64,000 nt of DNA from Streptococcus uberis. Lineage in GTDB: Bacteria > Bacillota > Bacilli > Lactobacillales > Streptococcaceae. Shown here in pieces: positions 37,819-45,826 of this stretch (positions are counted from its first letter, which is position 1; each line of letters begins with the position of its first letter). The notes under the pieces are model-generated. The model worked only from the letters and a program-made list of their open reading frames with translations, did no database searches and was not told the origin of the DNA. Location: the NCBI RefSeq assembly GCF_900475595.1, contig NZ_LS483397.1, positions 1,893,001-1,957,000 on the forward strand. The letters are read 5' to 3'. The position numbers and the translations under genes are program-made.

Positions 37819-39069
37819 TTATTTACCAGTGTAATAGCCATTTTCTAGAAGTAAAGCAATTCCTTGTCCACCACCGATACATGCTGAGGCAATGGCATAG
37901 CGTTTATCAGGGTTATTCTTGAATTCGTATAATAGTGACGTAATAATACGTGCACCAGACATACCAAGTGGGTGTCCTAGAGCAACTGCGCCACCATGTG
38001 GATTAAATTTATGTTTGTAGAAGTCAGTATCCATATCAATACCAAGTTCCATTAAACATCCTATTGTTTGACCAGCAAAGGCTTCATTAATTTCAAGAAC
38101 ATCAATATCTTTTACTAAGTCAAGCCCTTGACGTTCTAATAAGTCGTTGATTGCATATACTGGTCCAAGTCCCATGGTTTCAGGAGCACAGCCAGAAATT
38201 TGATAATCCACTACTTTGGCCATTATTTCAAGGCCTTTTTCTTTAGCTAATGATTCTGTTGTGAAAATTTCAAATGCAGCACCATCATTTAGGCCTGAGG
38301 CATTTCCTGCTGTTACAGTGCCATCTTTTTCAAAGGCTGGACGAAGTTTAGCAAGACTTTCCATTGTCGTATCAGGACGAGGATGTCCATCTTTTTCAAC
38401 AATAGTTACTTGCCCTTTACGTCCTGGAACTTCAACTGGAACAATTTCTTGAGCGAAACGACCATTTGATATAGCTTCAGCTGCTTTTTGTTGTGATTCA
38501 AAAGCAAATTGATCTTGTTTTTCACGAGAAATATTGTATTTACGAACAACATTTTCTGCTGTATTTCCCATATGAGCAATTCCTGAATTACGTCCTGATG
38601 CTGAACGGTGCCCTTCTAAGTTGGCATCAATCATTTGGACATCTCCCATACGAAAAGCTTGGTAACGAGCGCTATCAGGCAATTGATAAGGAGCGCGTGA
38701 TAATGATTCTGCACCACCCGCAGCAATAATCTTCTTGTTAGAGTGAAGAAGTTCTAATGATGCTGATACTGCTGATTGAATACCTGAACCACAAATGCGG
38801 TTAACAGTCATCCCTGTCGATGTATCTTTCAATCCACTATTAATGGCAATAATATTACCCAAGTTGTTTGTTGTTTGTGATCCAGTAACATGTCCAACGA
38901 TAACCTCATCAATATCCTCAACTGATAAGTTAGCACGGTTAACAGCTTCTTTTAAAGCAACTTCACCTAATACTTCAACCGGAACTGTTTTCAAATCACC
39001 AAGATATGCTCCAACAGGAGTTCTTGCGGCACCAACGATAACGATTTCTTCTTGTTTTGTAGTTAACAT
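37819..39069 (-). CDS. acetyl-CoA acyltransferase (thiolase)
   Basis: The 416-residue thiolase has all active-site features: nucleophilic cysteine in NRICGSGIQSAV (near residue 92), EINEAFAGQT, NPHGGAVALGHPLGMSGARI with the catalytic histidine, and the C-terminal cysteine in ASACIGGGQGIALLLE. It cleaves 3-ketoacyl-CoA to acetyl-CoA (FadA-like), or condenses acetyl-CoA (AtoB-like) in the reverse direction. It sits between the acyl-CoA dehydrogenase and the FadN-like gene, the order of the Bacillus fadNAE operon reversed. It starts MLTTKQEEIVIVGAARTPVG. Confidence 0.94.
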   Translation of the reverse strand: MLTTKQEEIVIVGAARTPVGAYLGDLKTVPVEVLGEVALKEAVNRANLSVEDIDEVIVGHVTGSQTTNNLGNIIAINSGLKDTSTGMTVNRICGSGIQSAVSASLELLHSNKKIIAAGGAESLSRAPYQLPDSARYQAFRMGDVQMIDANLEGHRSASGRNSGIAHMGNTAENVVRKYNISREKQDQFAFESQQKAAEAISNGRFAQEIVPVEVPGRKGQVTIVEKDGHPRPDTTMESLAKLRPAFEKDGTVTAGNASGLNDGAAFEIFTTESLAKEKGLEIMAKVVDYQISGCAPETMGLGPVYAINDLLERQGLDLVKDIDVLEINEAFAGQTIGCLMELGIDMDTDFYKHKFNPHGGAVALGHPLGMSGARIITSLLYEFKNNPDKRYAIASACIGGGQGIALLLENGYYTGK

Positions 39070-39148
39070 ATCTTTCCTCTTCTCTTAATCTTCACATGAC
39101 AAGATTGGTCGAGCTTTTCAAACCCGACACAATCTGACTGCTTTCTTT

Positions 39149-40366
39149 TTAAATAAAGGCTGAAATTCCTGTGTAATGACGACCAATGATTAATGAATTC
39201 ACTTCGTGAGTTCCTTCGTAAGTGTACATTCCCTCGATATCAGCAAAGAATCTTGGAATATCATATTTCAATAAAATTCCATTTCCGCCACCAACTTCAC
39301 GTGCTAAAGCTGCTGTTTCACGTGCTCTAAATCCGTTATGGAGTTTAGCCATAGATGAAGCTTCTTCACGGTAAATTCCCTGTTCTTGTTGTTCAGCAAG
39401 ACGTACTGCAATAGCTAAAGTAGCTTGAGCGTTCATTGCCATACGCGCTAATTTTTCTTGAATTAATTGGAAGTTAGCAATCGGTTTACCGAATTGTTCA
39501 CGTTCACGAGTATATTTTAATGCTGCTTCAAATGCACCTGCAGTAGCACCTGCTAATAACCACGCAACGTCTGAACGTGTATTACGTAAAATGTTAGCAC
39601 AATCTTTCCAAGAGTTAACATTTTGTGCACGTTGTGATTCAGGAACTTTAACATCACGGTAGATGATTTCAGCATTTGGCATCATACGGAAGAATGCTTT
39701 TTGAGGAGTTACAAAAGTTTCTACCCCTTCAGTTTCGCGTTCTACATAGAATAATTTAACTTGATTGTCATCAACATCACGGGCAAAGAATGCATGCCAT
39801 TTAGCAATTGCACCAGCACCGATCCATTTTTTGTGACCATTTAATATCCAATGGTCGCCTTCACGTTTAGCAGTAGCAGCCATACCGCCTGCAATATCAG
39901 AACCATGATCAGGTTCAGTCATTGCTAATACTCCTAAACCTTCCCAAGAATAAACACCTGGCATTAATTGAGCGACTTGCTCTTCGCTTCCACCCACGCG
40001 AACACATTCATGGAAAAGTCCACCATTTGCTGTATAGAATGTTCCTAATACTGGGTCAGTTTTAGCTAATGTATAAGCACGGAATCCACGGAATAATTCT
40101 GAGATACGTCCATTTTCACGTCCTTCTAATAATCGAGGATCATCCATTAAACGTAAGTCAATGACTTTTTGGAAAGCTTCTAATGGGAAAGTAGCATTAT
40201 GCCAATTTTCAGCTAATAAAGGTTTTAAGTCTTTTTCTAAAACTTCTTCTAACTCTTTTAATACTGCTTTTTCACCATCTGTTAATGCATCAGCATAGTT
40301 ATATAAATCTGAATAAAACATTTCACCGCTTGCAAATAACTTATCAGCTCTTGATTCTTTAACCAT
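39149..40366 (-). CDS. acyl-CoA dehydrogenase, glutaryl-CoA dehydrogenase/ACX4-like
   Basis: I start at the ATG at 40364-40366 (MVKESRADKLFASGEMFYSD), 8 bases after GGAGG; an ATG five codons upstream overlaps that RBS. The 405-residue flavoprotein has the family signatures AMTEPDHGSDIAGG and REREQFGKPIANFQ. The catalytic base glutamate is in TYEGTHEVNSLIIGR near the C-terminus. This C-terminal version resembles glutaryl-CoA dehydrogenase and plant short-chain acyl-CoA oxidase ACX4. It performs the first oxidation of beta-oxidation. The electron acceptor (ETF or oxygen) is unknown because no etfAB lies in the window. Confidence 0.92.
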   Translation of the reverse strand: MVKESRADKLFASGEMFYSDLYNYADALTDGEKAVLKELEEVLEKDLKPLLAENWHNATFPLEAFQKVIDLRLMDDPRLLEGRENGRISELFRGFRAYTLAKTDPVLGTFYTANGGLFHECVRVGGSEEQVAQLMPGVYSWEGLGVLAMTEPDHGSDIAGGMAATAKREGDHWILNGHKKWIGAGAIAKWHAFFARDVDDNQVKLFYVERETEGVETFVTPQKAFFRMMPNAEIIYRDVKVPESQRAQNVNSWKDCANILRNTRSDVAWLLAGATAGAFEAALKYTREREQFGKPIANFQLIQEKLARMAMNAQATLAIAVRLAEQQEQGIYREEASSMAKLHNGFRARETAALAREVGGGNGILLKYDIPRFFADIEGMYTYEGTHEVNSLIIGRHYTGISAFI

Positions 40367-40406
40367 TACGTTGGCCTCCATAAATTTTATTAGTTAATTT
40401 TTGTCA

Positions 40407-41270
40407 TTATTTTTTATCGTAATCGTAGAAACCTTTACCAGATTTCTTACCGTTACGACCCGCACGAATCATATTTTTCAATAATGTTGGTGGTGTCCAA
40501 CGATTATCACCAAATTCTTTAGCAAAATAGTTCATTACATGGTAACCAATATCAACACCTGCGTAATCTTGCAATTCGAATGCTCCCATTGGGTGATTCA
40601 ATCCGTAACGCATAGCTTTATCAATATCTTCTTTCGAAGCAATTCCTTCTTCCAAAACTTTGATAGCCTCGATAAATTGAGGAATCATAATACGGTTTAC
40701 AATAAATCCTGGAACGTCTTTCTTAACAATAACGACTTCTTTACGGATACTTTCAGCTAATTCTTTAACGATTGAAATTGTTTCATCACTTGTTTCAAAA
40801 CCATAGATAATTTCACATAATTTCATGACTTGAGCTGGATTAAAGAAATGCATTCCTGCAAAACGAGCTGGATTTTCTAATACATTAGCAATCTCAGTAA
40901 TGGATAGAGATGAAGTATTTGTGGATAAAATAACATCATCACGTACAATGCCTTCTAATTCTTTAAAAACAGACTGTTTGATTTCCATTTTTTCGATGAC
41001 AGCTTCTACAACAAAGTCAACATCTTTAAAATCTTTAAGATCAGTTGTTGTTGTAATACGAGCCAAAGTTTCATCCATTTGTTCTTGAGTTAACTTTCCT
41101 CGTTTAACACTACCTTCCATGAATTTGGTAATTCTAGCCATACCAGCATCAATAAAACGTTGCTCTACATCACGTAAAACGACTTGGTAACCATTTTGAG
41201 CAAATAAGTTAGCAATTCCTCCACCCATTGCTCCAGCACCAACAACACCAATTGTCTTAATGTTAGTCAT
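40407..41270 (-). CDS. 3-hydroxybutyryl-CoA dehydrogenase
   Basis: The 287-residue stand-alone dehydrogenase starts MTNIKTIGVVGAGAMGGGIA, the NAD-binding Rossmann fold. It has STNTSSLSITEIA, the catalytic-type histidine segment RFAGMHFFNPAQVMKL and the C-terminal dimerisation region ending GKGFYDYDKK. It is the short-chain (Hbd/PaaH) type, overlapping in function with the dehydrogenase half of the FadN-like protein. As first gene of the operon, it follows the candidate promoter and operator at about 41298-41331. Confidence 0.94.
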   Translation of the reverse strand: MTNIKTIGVVGAGAMGGGIANLFAQNGYQVVLRDVEQRFIDAGMARITKFMEGSVKRGKLTQEQMDETLARITTTTDLKDFKDVDFVVEAVIEKMEIKQSVFKELEGIVRDDVILSTNTSSLSITEIANVLENPARFAGMHFFNPAQVMKLCEIIYGFETSDETISIVKELAESIRKEVVIVKKDVPGFIVNRIMIPQFIEAIKVLEEGIASKEDIDKAMRYGLNHPMGAFELQDYAGVDIGYHVMNYFAKEFGDNRWTPPTLLKNMIRAGRNGKKSGKGFYDYDKK

Positions 41271-41297
41271 TTTGTCATCTCCTTTTTGACTTGTTTT

Positions 41298-41327
41298 ATT
41301 TTATGATTTTATTATACTTTCTGACAA
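41298..41327 (-). promoter_or_regulatory. candidate promoter of the beta-oxidation operon
   Basis: On the minus strand -35 TTGTCA (41322-41327) is followed after 18 bases by -10 TAAAAT (41298-41303), about 28 bp before the first ATG. An alternative -10, TATAAT, lies at 41311-41316. Confidence 0.5.
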
Positions 41328-41331
41328 AGTA
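41315..41331. promoter_or_regulatory. candidate operator palindrome before the beta-oxidation operon
   Basis: TACTTT-CTGAC-AAAGTA is a perfect 6+6 inverted repeat with a 5-base centre. It overlaps the promoter hexamers, so a protein bound there would block initiation. The cognate regulator is unknown. It does not match the FabT site I remember. Confidence 0.45.
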
Positions 41332-41385
41332 AGTTTCATCATCACTTTTGAGGAAAGGGAATATATTTTTACTACAAAATGAATC

Positions 41386-41412
41386 AAAAAGACTTCCTTA
41401 AGTGGAAGTCTT
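41386..41412 (-). terminator. terminator of the arsR-permease-thioredoxin operon
   Basis: AAGACTTCC and GGAAGTCTT pair around a 6-base loop with TTTT following on the minus strand, just after the thioredoxin-like stop codon. Confidence 0.8.
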
Positions 41413-41419
41413 ACTTTTC

Positions 41420-41761
41420 TTAACAATTTTCAATTATTATCGCTTTAATGTCCTCTTCAGATAAAACTTTCCCCGTTGAGACAACATCTTCATCTAAGAC
41501 CAAACCCGGTGTACTCATAACGCCATATGCAGCAATTTGACTAAAATCAGTAACATGCTCGATATTGACCCTTTTTCCCATACTCTCACAGGCCCGAATC
41601 ACGTTTTCTTCAAGCGTGTTACATTTTTTACAGCCGGATCCTAAAATTTTAAAGGTATGTTCTGCATCATCAAGGTGCTGATCCGCCTTGTCTTTATGAC
41701 AATTGCCTTGACACTGACAGCCACAAGTTTTCTCTTCTTCTTTTTTTCCAAATAAAGCCAT
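41420..41761 (-). CDS. thioredoxin-like small redox-active protein with Cys-rich N-terminus
   Basis: The 113-residue protein starts MALFGKKEEEKTCGCQCQGN, with Cys13, 15, 17 and 21 in a cluster. A thioredoxin-fold domain with the redox pair Cys44-Lys-Lys-Cys47 (GSGCKKCNTLEENV) follows, and a cysteine ends the protein (Cys113). Small redox-disulfide proteins of this kind are commonly linked to permeases of the ArsP/DUF318 family. The cysteine cluster may bind metal or arsenic, which is inference. It lies 11 bp after the permease gene and ends the operon. Confidence 0.85.
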   Translation of the reverse strand: MALFGKKEEEKTCGCQCQGNCHKDKADQHLDDAEHTFKILGSGCKKCNTLEENVIRACESMGKRVNIEHVTDFSQIAAYGVMSTPGLVLDEDVVSTGKVLSEEDIKAIIIENC

Positions 41762-41772
41762 AATCTTTCTCC

Positions 41773-42777
41773 TTAAAATAAGATAGTTTGTAACATATTA
41801 AATAGATAACCAATTAAAATAATACCGAAGCTACAAATCACAATAAAAACACTCAGCAATTTTGGTTTAAGTGCCTTTTTCAACATTATCATTGAGGGTA
41901 GACTAAGCGTTGTAACAGACATCATAAAAGATAAAACCGTTCCTAGTTGGGCCCCTTTTGATAGCAAAGCCTCTGCAACAGGAATAGTACCGAAAATATC
42001 AGCATAAATCGGCACACCAATCACGGTTGCTAGTACCACTCCAAATGGATTTTGACTGCCAAGAACTTTTTCAATCCAAAGCTGGGGGAGCCAGTTGTGA
42101 ATTAATGCGCCAATGGCAACGCCGACTAGAATATAAGGGAATACTTTTTTAAAAGTATCGACCACTTGATCTTTTGCAAAAACAAGTCTTTCTCTACTAC
42201 TTAACTCTTGTCCATCTAATTGAACAGCTTTAGCCTGGCGAATAAAATCTGCAACAGAATCCTCTAAATGCATTTTCTCAATAATCGTACCACCGATAAC
42301 AGCTAAGAACAAGCCAAAAATAACATAAAATAAAGCGATTTTGAGGCCAAAGATACTTGTCAGTAACACCAAACTGCCTAAATCAACCATGGGGGAAGAA
42401 ATCAGAAAGGCAAAGGTAACTCCTAAGGGTAAACCAGCACTTGTAAAGCCCATAAATAAGGGGATAGAAGAACATGAGCAAAACGGTGTCACTGTCCCCA
42501 ACAAAGCAGACATGACACGCGCCCAAACACCATTAAAACGCCCTAGAATTTTTTTACTTTTTTCCGGTGGAAAAAAGGATTGGATATAGGAAACCAAAAA
42601 AATCAAACTACAAAGAAGAATTCCAATTTTAATCACATCATAGATAAAAAATTGCAAACTGGCAACAAGGCGACTAGAGGTATCAAATCCAACAGCCTTG
42701 AGAGCAGCACCAATCAATTGATTTAGCCATTGCATCCCTAAAAGTTGATTTTGTATAAATAAGCCAATCTCTTTCAT
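41773..42777 (-). CDS. DUF318/ArsP-type permease
   Basis: The 334-residue protein has about 8 membrane segments and the family motif TPFCSCSSIPLFMGFTSAGL near residue 97, followed by SSPMVDLGSLVLL. The family includes permeases linked to arsenic, organoarsenical or metal export. The C-S-C pair inside the membrane is characteristic. It lies downstream of an ArsR-type repressor and upstream of a thioredoxin-like protein on the same strand, so it probably exports a thiophilic metal or metalloid. The substrate is not shown by the sequence. Confidence 0.88.
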   Translation of the reverse strand: MKEIGLFIQNQLLGMQWLNQLIGAALKAVGFDTSSRLVASLQFFIYDVIKIGILLCSLIFLVSYIQSFFPPEKSKKILGRFNGVWARVMSALLGTVTPFCSCSSIPLFMGFTSAGLPLGVTFAFLISSPMVDLGSLVLLTSIFGLKIALFYVIFGLFLAVIGGTIIEKMHLEDSVADFIRQAKAVQLDGQELSSRERLVFAKDQVVDTFKKVFPYILVGVAIGALIHNWLPQLWIEKVLGSQNPFGVVLATVIGVPIYADIFGTIPVAEALLSKGAQLGTVLSFMMSVTTLSLPSMIMLKKALKPKLLSVFIVICSFGIILIGYLFNMLQTILF

Positions 42778-42817
42778 AACAACCCCACTATCTCCCTAAC
42801 TTGGAAACTGACCAGAC

Positions 42818-43090
42818 CTATAAATAAGACAATAAACCTCTGTAAATCTCTTTTTCGAAATCAGGATTAAGGCTATAGTGTTTCCATTTCCCTTTTTGTT
42901 GACTATTTACTAAGCCAGTCTGACAAAGTATTTTCATATGGTAGGAGAGTGCTGGCTGAGCCAAGTCTAACTTCTCTCCCAAAGCACAAGCACAAAGACT
43001 ACCATTTTGTAATTCCCTGAGAACTGCTAACCGATTAACATCACTCAAAGCTTTGAATAAAAAAGCATGTTTTTCTATATTAGACATCAT
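42818..43090 (-). CDS. ArsR/SmtB-family metal(loid)-responsive repressor
   Basis: The 90-residue winged-helix protein has the recognition helix AQPALSYHMKILCQTGLV. The pair Cys33-Ala-Cys35 in NGSLCACALGEK is at the metalloid-binding position seen in ArsR (ELCVCDL). The second ATG (MSNIEK) could also be the start. The upstream promoter has a perfect -35 TTGACA (43150-43155), a 17-base spacer and -10 TATGCT (43127-43132). An ATATG-N5-CATAT inverted repeat lies over the -10, a plausible operator for autoregulation. Confidence 0.9.
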   Translation of the reverse strand: MMSNIEKHAFLFKALSDVNRLAVLRELQNGSLCACALGEKLDLAQPALSYHMKILCQTGLVNSQQKGKWKHYSLNPDFEKEIYRGLLSYL

Positions 43091-43118
43091 ATCACCTGTG
43101 ACACATCAAAATTTTTTT

Positions 43119-43155
43119 ATATGTTTAGCATATTATCTTAGAAAAGAATTGTCAA
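43119..43155 (-). promoter_or_regulatory. arsR promoter with overlapping operator-like inverted repeat
   Basis: A -35 TTGACA (43150-43155), 17-base spacer and -10 TATGCT (43127-43132) read on the minus strand. ATATG TTTAG CATAT (43119-43133) overlaps the -10. Confidence 0.65.
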
Positions 43156-43178
43156 AGAAAAAAATAAAAATGAGGCAA

Positions 43179-43790
43179 TTAGTTTGACTCATTTTTTAAA
43201 ATACGGCTAAAACAATCAGTGAATTGAGCTGTTAGTCCCCAAATGGTCTCTTCAAACCCTTCATAAAAAGGAATCTTAGACGATTGATGATGAAAGGCAT
43301 ATTTTTCACCGTTACGAATGCGTTCAAAAGGAAAATTAGATCCTTCTTTAATACCATGTGGCAATTCATAATAAATAGGTTCCTTATTAAGAATTTCTAT
43401 CAAAGGAACTGTAAAAAGATGATCCACTTCCTCATTGTATTGCAATACTTGCCAGTTATCACAATGCAGTTGTCCCACAAAACAATGAATGGTACGCTTT
43501 GCTTGAACGATATAGTCAATTTCACCCCAAATGTCAATTTGTTCTGGAGAGACCCTTAACTCTTCAGTGCATTCACGTACTGCTGCCTCTGCAAAAGTCT
43601 CCCCTGGCTCTAAACGGCCACCCGGAAAAGAAACTTCTCCTGGTTGTGAAATATTCTGTCCTCTTACTTCAAATAAAATATGCCATTCTTTATTTTGCCA
43701 CACTAAAGGTAAAAAGACTGCATATTCTTTTTGTTGTCCCAAAGGTTTTGACCTATAATTAGCCATCAGTTCCTTGATTCTTTTTTCCAT
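43179..43790 (-). CDS. Nudix hydrolase, CoA pyrophosphatase type
   Basis: I start at the ATG at 43788-43790 (MEKRIKELMANYRSKP), with GGGAAAGG upstream. The 203-residue product has QPGEVSFPGGRLEPGETFAEAA followed by RECTEEL, the Nudix box with the upstream FPGGR extension typical of CoA diphosphatases (NudL/YeaB). These cleave CoA and derivatives to 4'-phosphopantetheine and 3',5'-ADP. In this locus it may trim acyl-CoA or CoA pools, but that link to the beta-oxidation operon is inference. Confidence 0.86.
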   Translation of the reverse strand: MEKRIKELMANYRSKPLGQQKEYAVFLPLVWQNKEWHILFEVRGQNISQPGEVSFPGGRLEPGETFAEAAVRECTEELRVSPEQIDIWGEIDYIVQAKRTIHCFVGQLHCDNWQVLQYNEEVDHLFTVPLIEILNKEPIYYELPHGIKEGSNFPFERIRNGEKYAFHHQSSKIPFYEGFEETIWGLTAQFTDCFSRILKNESN

Positions 43791-43884
43791 TGTAAAACCT
43801 TTCCCAATCATCTTTATCCAAGATTACAAGAAATACTGTCTCCGGTCAAGAAATTGCAATTTTGTAGCTATTTTTAAATATATA

Positions 43885-43948
43885 ATATTTTTACATATAA
43901 TCTCTTGACTTATTATTTCTTTCATCATATACTTAATGTGTAAAATAT
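43885..43948 (+). promoter_or_regulatory. promoter of the padR operon flanked by inverted-repeat arms
   Basis: The promoter is -35 TTGACT (43905-43910), 17 bases, -10 TATACT (43928-43933). It lies between ATATTTTTACATATAA (43885-43900) and its near-inverse TTAATGTGTAAAATAT (43933-43948), arms containing the ACAT/ATGT elements typical of PadR sites. A further A/T-rich inverted segment is at 43946-43972. Autoregulation by PadR is likely. Confidence 0.6.
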
Positions 43949-43986
43949 TTATATATAAAATTTATATATATTAAGGAGGTAACGAT

Positions 43987-44313
43987 ATGTATTTTCCCGT
44001 ATCAGCTACCTTGATTGAATTTCTCATCTTGTCTATTTTAAAAGACCAGGATTCTTATGGGTACGATATCAGCCAAACCATTAAACTAGTAGCTAATATT
44101 AAAGAATCAACACTTTATCCAATCCTCAAAAAATTAGAAAAGTCGGGTTACCTAAAAACATATAGCCAAGAACATCAAGGAAGACAACGTAAGTACTATC
44201 AATTAACACAAGAGGGACACTCACATCTTGCTTTTCTTGCTGGAGAATGGCAAAGCTACAAAGAAAATTTAGACGCAATCATTGAAGGGAGTCTACGACA
44301 TGACAAGAACTGA
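43987..44313 (+). CDS. PadR-family transcriptional regulator
   Basis: The 108-residue winged-helix protein has SATLIEFLILSILKDQDSYG, NIKESTLYPILKKLEKSGYL and the Y-x-L-T-x-x-G wing (YYQLTQEGHSH), all PadR signatures. It has the RBS AAGGAGG and is first in the PadR-DUF1700-DUF4097 operon, where the regulator usually controls its own genes in response to envelope or drug stress. The end of this gene overlaps the next by 14 bp. Confidence 0.93.
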   Translation: MYFPVSATLIEFLILSILKDQDSYGYDISQTIKLVANIKESTLYPILKKLEKSGYLKTYSQEHQGRQRKYYQLTQEGHSHLAFLAGEWQSYKENLDAIIEGSLRHDKN

Positions 44314-44884
44314 GTACTTAGCAGAGCTTCAGAATCAGCTCCGAAAACTACCACAGGACGATTTTAAAGAAGCAATGGATTACTTTACCGAATACTTTGA
44401 TGAAGCCGGACCTGAACATGAAAATCAAGTCATTGCAGATCTTGGCAGTCCAAAAGAAGCAGCAAGTGAAATATTAGGAAGATTACTTGAAGATAACATT
44501 GAGATTGAAGATAAAAAGGCGAAACACTATGCTAAAATCATCTGGTTGACAATCCTGTCAATCTTGGCAGCACCCGTCGCCTTACCAATTTTATTTTCCA
44601 TAATAGCACTTATTCTAGCACTAATAATTGCCATTGCTGCCATCCTATTTTCATTAATCCTCTTAGGGGTTTCATTCTTGGTCAATGGTTGCTATGTCCT
44701 TTTCGACAGCTTTACATATCTAGCAACCTCTATCAATTCAACGATACTTAGCTTTGGTATGGGTCTCATCATGATTGGTGGCTCACTATTGGCTATCTTT
44801 CTGGGTGTTGAATCTTGCGCTGCCCTTATCCGTGGTGGAGCAGTCTTTATTCAAAAATTGTTAAAGAGAGGTCAGACAGCATGA
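44300..44884 (+). CDS. DUF1700 membrane protein
   Basis: The start is the ATG at 44300 (MTRTEYLAELQNQL), with AAGGGAG 9 bases upstream; this places it overlapping PadR, as usual for the family. The 194-residue product has an N-terminal helical DUF1700 domain (about 1-65, PQDDFKEAMDYFTEYFDEAG). Then come two or three hydrophobic membrane segments (residues about 80-135 and 150-180). Its stop overlaps the start of the next gene as ATGA. Function is unknown beyond being in stress-linked PadR operons. Confidence 0.88.
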   Translation: MTRTEYLAELQNQLRKLPQDDFKEAMDYFTEYFDEAGPEHENQVIADLGSPKEAASEILGRLLEDNIEIEDKKAKHYAKIIWLTILSILAAPVALPILFSIIALILALIIAIAAILFSLILLGVSFLVNGCYVLFDSFTYLATSINSTILSFGMGLIMIGGSLLAIFLGVESCAALIRGGAVFIQKLLKRGQTA

Positions 44885-45789
44885 AAACGTGGAAAAAAAC
44901 GATTCTTATAACATCACTTTGCTTATTGATTTCAGGTGCTGCCTTAGCAGGTTTTGGCTTTATCAGAGGTGGCTGGTCAGCATTGTCACATTCAAAAGAA
45001 GAACCAAAGCATCATACCTATAAAACTCAAGAGCTAAAAAGTTTCGAAAATATCTCCCTCAATTGTAATGTTTCAGATATTACAATTAAAACAGGTAATC
45101 AAGATAAAGGCACTATTTCATATTTTGTTGATAAAAGCTATCCGATTAAAATCAATCAGAAGGATAAAACACTTTCAATCACAGAAACATCCAAACTCCT
45201 TCAAAACAAAACAACGATTAGGTTTCTAACCTTGCGTAATCTTATAAACATTGATAAAATCGGCAATTTTGGCCTAGATTCAGGATATTCAATTCAAATT
45301 ACTCTCCCTAAAGGAAGCAAGATTCAAAGTCTTAACGGTAAATTAAAAGTTGGTGAATTACAGATAGAAAAGAGCCATATCCAAACGGCTGATTTTCAAT
45401 TATCAGCAGGAAATCTTTCAGTCAGTTCTTCTGAACTAATGGATAGTCACCTAATCCTTCAGGCTGGTGATATGAACTTTATTGATAGTCATATTAGTAA
45501 GAGTAAATTAAAAGTGAACGCTGGAAATGTTGAAGTTGGATCCTCAAAAATTTCAGATTCACAAGTAAACTTGAGTGCTGGTGATTTTACCGCCTCAGAT
45601 GTAGCATTTGTAAACAAAAACAGATTGAGCTTAAGCATGGGTGACGCTGACATTCAGTTAAAAGATCATAACTTAGCGATTAAAACAAATAAGGAGATAG
45701 GAGACTCCGATATCACTTCAAACTTAAAAACCGATTCTCAGAATCAATTAGAACTCACTAGTAAACTTGGTGATATTACAATAGAATAA
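44881..45789 (+). CDS. DUF4097-family membrane-anchored beta-repeat protein
   Basis: I start at the ATG at 44881 (MKTWKKTILITSLCLLISGA), which overlaps the preceding stop as ATGA. A reading from 44815 would run through the previous gene. The 302-residue product has an N-terminal membrane anchor (residues about 7-28) and an extracellular right-handed beta-repeat region of about 220 residues. Repeating turns such as SAGNLSVSSSEL, QAGDMNFIDSH, NAGNVEVGSSKI and SAGDFTASDVAF spell out the DUF4097 adhesin-like fold. It is probably displayed outside the membrane. A bidirectional terminator follows. Confidence 0.88.
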   Translation: MKTWKKTILITSLCLLISGAALAGFGFIRGGWSALSHSKEEPKHHTYKTQELKSFENISLNCNVSDITIKTGNQDKGTISYFVDKSYPIKINQKDKTLSITETSKLLQNKTTIRFLTLRNLINIDKIGNFGLDSGYSIQITLPKGSKIQSLNGKLKVGELQIEKSHIQTADFQLSAGNLSVSSSELMDSHLILQAGDMNFIDSHISKSKLKVNAGNVEVGSSKISDSQVNLSAGDFTASDVAFVNKNRLSLSMGDADIQLKDHNLAIKTNKEIGDSDITSNLKTDSQNQLELTSKLGDITIE

Positions 45790-45791
45790 AC

Positions 45792-45817
45792 AAAAAAGAG
45801 ACCTAAGTCTCTTTTTT
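45792..45817. terminator. bidirectional terminator
   Basis: AAAAAAGAGAC and GTCTCTTTTTT pair around CTAA between the DUF4097 gene and the convergent DUF1304 gene. Confidence 0.88.
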
Positions 45818-45826
45818 GTCTCTCTC

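Noticed and set aside
39314..39329. parS-like sequence TGTTTCACGTGCTCTA in the acyl-CoA dehydrogenase gene
   Set aside because: Only 12 of 16 positions match and the right half is lost; it is likely a coding coincidence.
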